Positions 49,401 to 61,400 of a stretch of DNA of 64,000 nt are shown piece after piece. Each line of letters opens with the position of its first letter. Position 1 is the first letter of the stretch. A program made the translations under genes and the position numbers. The stretch lies in NCBI GenBank assembly GCA_038503035.1, contig JAVSML010024016.1, positions 1,286,558-1,350,557 of the forward strand, written 5' to 3'. Origin of the DNA: Crocodylus rhombifer. Lineage: Eukaryota; Chordata; Crocodylia; Crocodylidae. The notes under the pieces are model-generated. The model ran no database searches and had not been told where the DNA came from. It saw only the letters and a list, made by a program, of their open reading frames with translations.

Positions 49401-52400
49401 TGCTCTCTAATGCAACATGGTTAAAAAAGATTTATCTCCTAATGTTGGCCTAGATAGTGAGCTGCCCCAAGCATATATGAGTACTTACAAAAATAATTCC
49501 TGTCTATTCACAATGAGAGTGAGCTCAGGAGGAAATCTGTTGTGTATCCCTATTCTTACAAAGCTCTTTTGTGGAGGTCATGAGTTCCAGAGTGTTCGCG
49601 ATATCATACAATAAATATGCATTGAGCAAGACAGGGCTCCAGGCAGCTAGCTTCACCTTTTACTTTCTACGTAGTTAATTAGTATGATTGGTTAGGGCTT
49701 ACTGCACCTCTCAGTTACTGTACCTTAACACCTGGTCTGGAACCCTGTGCCCTTTCTTCAGTCTTTGATTCAGTCCTGGGGGCAGAAATATAGTTTCTCT
49801 TGGGGCTGGGCACAGGATCAGGGAAACCCTGTTGCTGCCGTGTGCTGCAGGCATCATCTCCCAGTTCCACACTCAAAAGCACGGCCCACTGGAAGAGACC
49901 ATCTCTAAATTTTAATTCTCATTTACATATCTTTGCAGTCCCTCTGGGTTTATTACTTTGTTAGCCTGGTCCTGGCTATGAACATAAACAGCATCTGGCC
50001 AGAGCAGGGGTGAGCAAAATGTGGCCCATGGACCAGATGTGGCCTATCAGGCCATTCTATCTGGCCTGCGGGGCCCCGTAAAATTTTAAAAAAATTAATA
50101 TTTATCTGCTCCTGGCTGCCTGTCATGCGGCCCTCAATGGCTTGACAAAACTCAGTAAGCGGCCCTCCTCCTGAAATAATTGCTCGCGCCTGGGCTAGAC
50201 GGCCTGGTGGCTACATGGTGAGGCTACTTTTGGCATGGTAGCTCCTATAAAATACCACAGTGTTGCAGTCTCCAGAGTGGGGCAGTATAGGGCACCTCAG
50301 AACTCTAACCCCCACTGCCTTACTTTTTGGTTGGAGAAAAGCTAAGGGACATCATTCTGATAGAAATGTGCCTTCACTGAGGTGTTAGGCAGTCAGCAGT
50401 AGTTCTTATCTGTTGCTTTCTGGCAGAAGTTACAGTCAATGAGGCACTGAATGTTTGGACTCAGTCTCACCTTTGGATTCTTTCTCAATGGTCCCCTTAC
50501 ATGTACACCATGGTCTATGGGTCTGTGGGTGTCTAGTACATTGTGTACTTATTTGTACATATTCTTAATAGGCTTTTTCAATAGAACCATAGCAGCTAGA
50601 TGAATAAATATGGAAAGGCAAGCGATTGCAAAAGGGGCACATTAAACCCAGAAGTCATTTAAAAAAGAAAGAAAATGAAAGTATGTGTAAGGATGTGGTT
50701 TAAACTTACTGACCATTTAATAGTTCATCAGTGAGTTGGGTTTTTCCATAACTTTGGCAAAACTTTCTTTTTTAAATTTCTCGTGCCAAAATCTATTTGT
50801 TGTACAGTTGCCATTTACTTGCTCTCACCACGTTTTGCATCAATGGCCCCTTACCAGTAATGTTTTCCCCTTGGAAACGTTTTCAGTACCGTGTATTCAG
50901 ATGACAGTAAGAGCCACTCAGGAGGGCATGGAACCAAGGCACAGACACACTGTTGCTAACAGACATTGACTATTATCTGAACCTCGGGCTGTCCTTTGGA
51001 AGCATCTTTTAAATAGTTCCTGTCCTTGCCATTTTAGGAAGAAAAGAAGAGAAAAAGGGAGAAGGAACAATGTGACACTGAGGGAGAAATGGACGATTTT
51101 GATCCTGGGAAAAAAGTAGAAGTTGAGCCTCCTCCAGATCGCCCAGTCAGAGCGTGCAGGACTCAGCCAGGTAAGTACGCAAGCGCAAATATGAGGATAA
51201 CATGGCAAATTAAATGACCTAATATGTTTTTTAAAAGTCTTAATAAGTGAAAATAAAAATAAGCATTTGTCAGGTAACTAAGATGTAGAACGTCAGGTGT
51301 GTGGGGGTTTGAAAATCCAGGATCTTAGCAGCAGTGTTTTTAAGTTGGAAAGATACTTTTTGTAAAGCAGCTAGTCCTGTTAACAACATTGAGGCCTCAT
51401 AGATCTTAATAATTCTTGTTTATTGCTTTGTTTTATATTTGTTTTGCTTTGTTACATACTTGTTTCTGTTCTTTACACATTGGCAGTGGTTTTGCCTCTT
51501 TTGGAGTGTAACAAGGGTAATCATTTTACAAAAAGTAAAATGTTTTAAAATTCAGTTTTGTATTTCGGTTCTATGTTGTGCTAAAATACAGTGATTTACA
51601 CATTCAATTAAAAGAAACTGTAACAGATGCTTAATCCTGCTTCCAGGGCCTCAACAGCACTTTAAAGCTATGGTGGATAAAAATCAATCGTTTAAAAAAA
51701 AAAAAAAATCCAAGAAATCAGATTTTTTATTTAATCGTATGTGGGGTGGGGGTTAAGATGTTTTTTAAAAATATAAACACATATAAAGATGGTTTTAATT
51801 TAAGATATGTTACAGTTCAAAGATACCATCATGGAATGGGAATTATAACTTCTAATTATACTATTTGAGACAATATATTTGTGTAACATTTTTAGAAAAG
51901 ATTTATAATGGGGTAAAACAGGCCATGGATTATATTAGGGGCCCAATTTTATGGGTTTCCCAGAAGCTCCTTTATAGATTTTTAAAGATTAAAGAAGACC
52001 ACTCTACCCAATGGGACTCAGTAGATGGGATGCCATTAAGCATCTCTCTGCTTATTTTCAGTTCTCAAACTGTGGATTTGTGTCTCCAGAGATAACATCC
52101 TTGTTAACAGCACTATATGGAGATGAAAGATAACAGACCTGATTACCTACCCGTCAGCCCTGCTGTCTTTCTGCAAGTTTGTGCACACAGACTCAAGCCT
52201 TTACCTCTCTCTAAAAATGCAGAGTTTCAAGAAGTTAAATGAATAGAGGATTATTGGGAGTGGAATAGATCTGGGCAAGAAGGAGGAGTCTGGAGATAAA
52301 TGCAAGGAGGAAGTCACAGTAGAAACGGGAGAAACATTTTGAGCAGAATATTCCAGAAGTCTTGAGGGATACATTTCTGAGTATAGCCTCTCCATTGATT

Positions 52401-55400
52401 TGAGATCTAGTGAGGGGATGGTAAGGTAGAAGGGAAAACCTATCTACAAGAATGCACTTTTTGTTGAAGACAGTGATTTAAATGCAGGCTTCCTGGCCAG
52501 TGATTTAAATCATGATTTAAATTGATTAGATTTAAATCAAATCCACTCTGTTTAAAGTGCAACTTAATAATAAAATACAAAAAGAAGGAAAACATCAATA
52601 GCTTCCACAGTAAAAAAACAATTCAGCAAATGGAGCAGCAAAATTCACCTCCTTAAGTTCTTCCCAATTCTTCATCTCCTTCTTTAAGCCCTTCCTGCAG
52701 TGCTCAGAACAAGAAACTGCTCTTTGCAGTACACCCAGGACATTCGTATTCCCACTGTTTCAGACCAGTGAAGGAACCAGTTCCACAGTAGAGGGAACAG
52801 CCATGGAGTAATGCTTTGCCATAAGTGTAATCTTTTATAAAGTGTCAAGATTCAGCTTGAGTACCTTACACATTTGATCATATCTATGGCAGTATGTCAT
52901 GGGTGGTGGGGGGAGAGAGATGCAGGCCCCAAAGTTTTGACTTTGAAAAACCTATGGTCTTTCAGATGCCAGCAGGCAGTCAGTATATGTTTGTGTAATG
53001 TGTGCTTATCCTTTCTAATTTACTGACTCCTTTCCCTGGAAACACTGATTAGTGTTATGCCATTATTTTTAAAAATGCTTAATTTTTTTTTTTAATTCAG
53101 TTCAAACCTTTGATAACAAGGATGTTTCTGAGTAAAATAAACTTATTACCTAGGATGTGGTCACCTTTGTTTGGGGTTTCTTCCTTTAGAAGATATTTGA
53201 GTAAATGTCTAGCGCAGAGTTTTCATATAGATCCAAATATCTGCCTTTATTTTAGCCTTGCTTGCAACAGTGTTCCAGTTAGTAAGCATCAATCCAAGCT
53301 TGATGAGTTTTCATGTTATGATTGCATACTGACCTGGGGAGATGTTGGAATTGACTGTTGGTGTAGTCTATAATTCTAGGTTTAATTCAAGGTTTCTGGT
53401 CTCTTGAGCTGTGTGTTCCTCTCTGTAGAGGGGGACCTTCAAAACCTGACAAATTTGAGGGTCAAAAGTGTGTCACTTAAGCTGTTCTTTCACCTGTTTG
53501 TGGAAGCAGATCATCAGGCATCTATTTGTCTTTTCTATTTTGGTTGGGGAAGGGAATCTCTCCATTTTCCTGGTGAGGAATGGACATTAGGCTGTTTGTT
53601 GTTTTATTTCTTGCAACTTCAGTCTAAGCTGCGTGCAGCAGGCTCTTTTTTGACCTGAGACTTGTCTGACAGATATGAAAGCCTGAGGCTGAGTGCTTTT
53701 TCTCTTCCCAGATTATCAGTTGTTGCAGCTGTTTCACTGATGCTACTGCATAGCTTGGGTGTAAGTGGCTTAAATGTTTGCATTTGCCCATATTTCTAAA
53801 TAACAAAGTAACAAGCCTTATTGAGATAAAGAGCGCTGGATTTGTACTGAGCAGATCTCATTAAGTTGAGCTTTAAAGTGCTTGTGTCAATTGCATGGTT
53901 CAATTGCCGGACTCCATTTCCCAGCAGCCCGTGGCTGCATGGCTCCTGGCTGGTCTCCGTGGAGACTCTGAGAGTGGGGGCTGCCACAGTGTGGAGCTGC
54001 AGAACCAGGTATCTGCCTCAGCTCGTCCAGGCTCTTTGGTGTCACAGCTCCCCACTTTCATAGCCCTTTGATCCCAGGAGCTCCATGAAGACCAGCTGAG
54101 AGCCACACAGGCAGGATGCATGGCTGGGTGGGTAGCTGCTCTGGGGCTGGGGCTGGGATCTTGCAGCAGTGATGGCACAAGGCCCAGGCTGGGGCACAGC
54201 CATGATCCACTTCCTTCACACCCCTGTCCACAGAACCCATCCTCATTGCAGGGGTGTGCAAGCAGCAGATCTCAGCTCAGCCCTGGCCCCATGCCTGGCT
54301 CCATTTGCCTGTCTCACTTCCAGCCACAGTTCAGCCCAAACTGCCCAGCCACACACCCTTCCCCTGGCCGTGGGTGCAGGGCAGATTGACCAGGGTGCCT
54401 GAGCAGCAGAGCTGGGTCTGGTGATGGCAGCCAGAAGAAGCTGCTGCCACAGGGGCTTCTGGGAAATGGAGTCCATGAGGCTTACCCCAGGTTTAAATGG
54501 TTGCCTGGGTTCCCCACAGGCATCTTAGGTGGCATACAATATTCTATAGCTGTGCACTGTTGTTGACTTGCATACTGCTACATTAATTCACTTAATAGAT
54601 TTATGTATTTAGTAATTAAAGGAGGAAATAACAAGCTTTCAGCAAATATGCACCTATGCATTTTTTCCTTAAAAAAATAATTAACCAGCTCCCAAAGTTG
54701 GAAAAATCAATGTAAAAATGTTCATAAATGTAGCATTAATGTTGTGCTGACAAAATGCAGAAATTAACATACGAATAGTAAAACAGTGAAACAAACTTTA
54801 TTTGATTTTTGCATGAACAAACTGGATCAGCATCTGTTTGGGTGATTTTAGAATAGAGCCTCCTGCATTTGTACAGTGGGTTAAACTAGGTGACCCCTGA
54901 AGATCCTGGCACAGTCGGGTTTCACATATGAAACCTTTTTTCCTTTGTGAATAGGTGACTTTAATATATTATTCTGTTGCTTGCCACAAAACACATTCTG
55001 TTGCTTGCCACACACAGCTTATATGTGATGTCTTATTTCAGCATTGTTGTTGGTACTGAAAGTTATTCAGTATCATTTTTAAAAAATCGACTAGCTAAGG
55101 AAATAAAAGGTGAAGGAACAGTTACAGCAGATTTATTGGATATGTTTCTGCTGCCTTTGAAATCAAGGCGGCCTATTTGCCTCTGAAGCGGGTTTGGTTA
55201 TGTATGGAATACTACTTTAGCTATGACAATGTAATGTGTAAGAATCTATGATTCTAAAGTTAAATATTTTGAATGGATTGCATTTTACAAATACTTTTTA
55301 CTTTACTCAGCTGAAAATGAGAGCACGCCAATCCAACAATTACTAGAGCATTTTCTTCGACAATTGCAAAGGTATGTCTGCACATTATACACACAGCTCT

Positions 55401-58400
55401 TTTAACAGTAACAGCTAATATAAAACCTTTTGTTTGGTTTCCAGTTTTGGGGTGAATCCTGATCACCTGCCATTGCTACCTCTTGTTGTTACTGGTAGTA
55501 GAGGTTATTGAAATTCTTTGCATTTAGAAAGGCAGAGACTTTAAGTTTTTATTATCAGTTATTCAGTACTAATTGTTTCATTTTGCTGTAGGGCATGTCT
55601 GCAAATTAATAGCGACTTACTGTAGCAATTGAAAGCTAGCAATAAGCCTCAATGTTTTATGAAATACAACAACTGTAGTCAGATCTTATCTGATTTAAAT
55701 AAAAGCACAAAATTGTTCAGTGGATGATATGCTAGCTTTGGGATATTTTTCATGTTAAAAGTTTTTTGTTTTTTTTTTCTTTTGGAATGTCAACTCAGTG
55801 CAATCTGCTCCCAAAAAATTATGAACAGAACCTATTTTTCTTCATAATAAAATCATAAACTAAATGTGAGTTTAATTTATGAGCAATTGGGAGCACCATA
55901 TAAATTAACTATTGCAATAGAGCAAAAGCCTAATCAACAAGAAAACATAGGTTGTGTCCAGATGAGCATGGCCGTGCAGTATGTGGTGCCACAGACACAT
56001 CGGCAGTGCCACATACCGCATGTTCAATTGTTCTCCATGCTGCAAAGGAGCAGTGTGGAGGGTTTTTCTGACCCCTGGGTAGCCAGGGGTCAAAACAATC
56101 TACAGTGGGTTAAAAAAAAAAAAAAAAAAAAAGAGCCAAGTGGTGTGCGCCACTCAGAAGCGGAGCTGGGCCACCTAGAGCTGCACTTTGGCTACTGGAC
56201 AGGCTCTGTGCAGCAGAATTGCTGCTGCTGCAGCCCCAGGAGGCCCCCAGCACCCCAGGTAAGGCTTCTGGGGCCAGCTCAATGCTGGCCCCTGCCTTCC
56301 CTGCCACCCCAAGGGAAACTTGATGCATGCCAGTGGCACGGACATTCCCCAGGGACAGCTAACAACAATGCAAGGTGTATCACCACTAGTTGTTCCCAGG
56401 GAACCAAAAGGGACCATAAAGGTTAATTCTGTGTGCCATTGAGTATCTTCATATTTTGCTCACCATTCCTTGGTTCCCTAATCATTTTAAAACATAATTT
56501 AAACATAGAATGTGCACATGAATTAAATTGATTTCAAGTATTTATGATAAAAATATCTGCTAAAATTTGTAATTGAAATCAATTTTGTCTCCCATATATG
56601 GAGAAGAATTCAAACACTTTTCTCCTGCTAGTAGCAGGAGGGGTCTGTCTGTAAATGAGAGAATGATTTGTTTCAAGAAAGCGTTATCATAAACACACTG
56701 CTTTTCTTTCCCTCCCATTTTTAGGAAAGATCCTCATGGGTTTTTTGCTTTTCCAGTCACGGATGCCATTGCTCCTGGATATTCCATGATAATAAAGCAT
56801 CCCATGGATTTTGGCACTATGAAGGAAAAAATTGCAGGAAATGAATACAAATCTGTTACCGAATTCAAGGTGAATTGATAAAGATTTGGTCACTTCTAAG
56901 CTTTTTTCAACAGGAAATGTAATTTCTAATTAAAGTAATTCATATAAGATATAATTTTAATATAAAAAATTCAGCACTACATTTTGTGTGTAGTAGTAGG
57001 TTTTTACTTTGTGATCTGTGTGTATCAGATGCCTGTTCTAATACAAATGCTAAAGTTATGGCATAAAGCAGGAATGTGTTTTACTGGTAAAATGGGGATG
57101 GAAGGGATCTCAGGAGGTGATCAAGTTCAACACCCTGCTAAAGGCAAGGTTATCTGGTGTTATAAGGACATAAATACTCACAGTAACAGTATTACAGGGA
57201 ATTAAATTGTTTCCTAGGGAGGTCTAGATGATATTTTTAAATACGCACTCCATCACGGCTGGATAAACTATCCTTCTGGAAGCAGTTTGGCCTGTGTTAA
57301 ATGATGAAGATGGCCTGTGACATAAATTAAATGTTCTCTGAGTGGAAATTTCAAATAGGTTTTAAATAGGAAGCTGCTGTCAGCTTCTCCATAACTCTAG
57401 CAATTACTATATGAGAGATGATAAAGAGTTATTCTAACTAGTTTATATTGTCTTCTAGTATAGTTAGTGCTTCATTTTTAAATGATTGGCTTTCCCAACT
57501 CAAATTGCTTGCTAGCAAAAGCATTGGACTGACTTACTGGTAGTCTCTTTAATGGATTTGGACAAATTCTCTGATGCTCCCACCGGGTATATTTTGGTTT
57601 TAGTTGTAGTCTAGCACAGAAACTGCTGTTGTGGTCAGCTGTTCATCTTGCCTTCATTGTTTTGTGGGTTGATGCAACTTGGAAGCTTGGCAGAGATAGT
57701 AGGTTGCTCTTAGTGGTTCTCTCTTTTTTTTTTTTTTCTTTTTTTGAGAGTTGCAGCAAGATGAGCAAACAGTTATTTTTCTTTATCAAGGGTACTTTCT
57801 AGGATGGTTTACCAGTGGTCCTATCTTGTCTCCCTTCTCCTTCACTGCAAATATGATGCCATTATGGGAGTTAGGAAGGAAGGGGGGGATTCCATGAGTC
57901 CAGTGTACATCTACCTTTTTTTTCCTATTCCAACGCTACTGCTCTATTGGAACAACCTGGTCCAGGAGGTCCAACCTACCACCCTCAGACCAGATCTGGC
58001 CCACAGAAATTTTAACAACACCTGCAAACGACACCAAAAATGAGGATCATTCCTACTGTTAATGAGTTTGCCTGCACTTGGCAAAGAGATTGACTTTTTT
58101 TTTCTTTCAGATGTGGGTCTTGCCACGTTTGTTCACACCTTTGTCACCTAAGGTTAGATTACTGCAGTATTTTCTGTGAGGCTGTCCTCTTAATAAATCA
58201 AGAAATTCGTAGTGGGTGCAAAATGTGATCCCTACCCCCACGCGCTCTTTATTATGTAGGTAGAAAGTAGGTTATAATGGGAATGAGTACTGCGTAGTAT
58301 TTTACTTTGAGAAGAATTTAAAGATGTTTGTTTTGCCTTGTATATCAAGTCCCATTCACAAGACTGCCTTTTCCCTTCTGATATGATTTCAGCTGTGATT

Positions 58401-61400
58401 ACCTGAGGCATTAGACATAAGTGAGTTACTGTGTAAGAGAAGAGTCCATAATCACCTGCTGCCTTTGGAAGTTAGAAGGTTTCAGTAATTTTTGCTTCTG
58501 AAGAAGGGTGCTTGCTCCAAAGGTAGTCTAGGGGGTGACTTTTGTCCACTTAGCTGGGCAGCTCTGCAGAAGAAGCCACTTGCCGGGTAGTCTAATGGCC
58601 CACTTTAGTTGCCTTCCTCCACAAAACCCAGGAGCTTTGTATTCCTCCTTTTTATCCTGTATTTGGCTTATATGAAGCCAGAGGCAACCTAGTTGTGACT
58701 CCCAGTTGTAACTGTATATCTCTTCACCCTTTGCATTAGACTGATGGCATCATAAACAGCCTAAATGCCACCATAACAACATGTTCCTGATCCCTGTTTT
58801 GAACTAGGAAATTAAGGGGAAAATTGGATTTTTACTTATTTAAAGAGTTAATTTTTAACCTGCAATCTGTTCAAGAACTTGGGGCCAGATTTTTTTTAAA
58901 CGCCTTTTTGAAGATGCAGAACGAGGTTCTTAAAAATCCCACCAGGTGCTTAAGTGCCAAACTCTATTTGGAATAAAGCACAGACATGATTTGCAAATAT
59001 CACTAATATGTATTTCTGCTTCTTAGGAAGGTCTGATCTCTAGTCTATAAGCTTGAAAGATCTTTATTTTTAAAAAGGTGTATAAATATCTGTGTGCACA
59101 ACTGTGTCTTCAAAGATGTGCACAGATGTCCAAGAAATAATTTTGCAGCGACCCTACCTGTGTGCACAGAATAATTCAAACCTAACTGAACAGGTGCCCT
59201 TTAAAATGTTGGTAGGTGCCTTCCCCAGCCAGTGTTGTAAGGCGCCAGTTGAACGTGTCAATCTCTGTCTAGTTTAAGAAAAGCCAAATGGCTTTTGTGT
59301 TTTGTGCTTGCATTGTTTTTTTTACTTTTTCAGCATTTTGAAATCATTGTAGCTATTTCAAATCTGCAGAGAGGAATTTTGGAATTTTTCATTTTGTGAT
59401 AAAATCTTATGATAAATCTTATTAAATTTATGAAAATCTTATGATTGTATGATAAAACTGCTAATAATACTTAACATTGTATCATTGCAAGGCAAGAAAA
59501 ATCAGTACTGTTTTTTCAATGTGATGGGGAAAAAAATACACTCTTAAGTTTGATAGCTAGTAGTAGAAAAGCCAAGTTGCAAGTACTATCTAGAACTGAT
59601 AAATTTTTAAAAGTGGGCAAGAAAATAAAGAGAAGGAGGGGGAAATGAGCTGTCTTCCTTTTTTTTATGTATACAGGAGCCCTGAAATATTGTTTCGGTA
59701 TATTTAGAAGTTCTTTTCCACCTTTTCTTTTTCATTATGGAAGATTTGTTTGGTAATGTTTTTATTGAAGCAGCTGTATAGTTGGGAAAGAGATTAGACA
59801 AGATTTCAGGTACAACATGCCTTAGTCTGGAAAAGACATGGATACAGCCTCAGCTAAGTACTAAGTAGAACTGTTACTTTTGTTTAGTACCTCTTATGTA
59901 AATAAGAGTGGTCTGTTAAAAAGTAAACCTGTGGAAAACAAAATTATCTGAAGTACTTAAGAGAGTGAGAAAAGAATGAAATAAATAAACTGCATTATAT
60001 ATAAATTAATAAAGCAATTCAAAAGGGAAGAAGGCTGTTATTACTGTTGGTCCTCCTGAATCTTCATGTGGCCCTCGGGATCTTAAAAATAAGTTATCCT
60101 CTTTTTCTAATGCTAAGTTAACTGTGGGAACAGATGCTGAGGAAAAGAAAATATTTAAGAGTTAATTGCACTGTTTTCTCAGTCCTTCAGTTAAGATAAA
60201 AAAGCTGACAGTAGAGATCTGTGACTATTCTACTTCACTGTTGAGTCCTGCAAAATCGGGGGGAACTAGACTGATATTCCAACTGTTCCTAAGGTTAAAA
60301 AAAAACTAACAAGAAAAAAGTGTGTGTAATAACTAAATGAAACATAACATTTTGGGATTTCACATCATAAGGAAGGAAAAAGGCCCAGCACTTGCTAGTT
60401 ACTTTTTTAGCTTTTGGCTGACATTCATTTAATACCTGTGAACCTTCTGTGATGCTGAGCATCTTTAACACACCACCTGGATTTCTTGACAGCATGTTCT
60501 TTTTATGGTACTGAAGGGGTTTTGAAGTTTCAGCAACTGTTGTTTTGTATTTTTCAGGCAGATTTTAAGCTGATGTGTGATAATGCAATGACGTACAACA
60601 GACCAGATACTGTGTACTACAAGCTAGCAAAGAAGATACTGCACACAGGCTTTAAGATGATGAGCAAAGTAAGAGACCTATTAAAAACACAAACCAGAAA
60701 AGATTTTTGAACTTTTAAAAGGAATGTAATCAGTCACAGTGCTAAACACTTCATCCATCAGTCATTAATGATAGGAGTGTCCACTATTGCTGCTATATTT
60801 AAGGGCTTGTCATTTGCATTAAAAAAACCCCTTTCTTTCAGGGCCTCATTTTGCACTATTGAAGTCAGTGGGAGGTATACCACTGATTTTAATCAGCGTA
60901 TAAGCAGGACTTGAGTCTCTATAATCCAAATACAAAAATTTGTTTCAGGCTGAAACTTTGTTTACAAGGTCTCACCCCACAGACAAATTTTATTTGCATT
61001 GTTGGTTTTAAATGGGCTTAGCTCTTTTATGAAGGCTTGAGGGATCTTTTCTACACTTACTACTCCAGAACAGCTGTTAGTCTCCAAGGTTGAACTACTG
61101 TTTATAGGTTACTTTTCATGTGCGTTTCATTTTTATTATGGTAAGTCACAATGTAAAGTAAGTGGCTGTATCTGCATGCCTTTTTTTGTTTCTTGTTAGT
61201 TGGACTGCCAAAGTTCTGGTGCCATGCTATCATGACCAAATCATGTTGCATCACCATTAGAAGTTAGACATTAGGAACCAAATGAGGCCATGGCCATTCC
61301 CATCCCATCCCATTATCATAGCATCTTGGCTATGAGGGAAAGGTAAAGTCCCTGCCACTCTGTCCTTTCTGATTCTAGGAACGGCTGTTAGCTTTGAAGC

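Noticed and set aside
55866..56426. 186-codon plus-strand frame
   Set aside because: Built from the dispersed repeat and a poly-lysine from the A run; no homology recognised.
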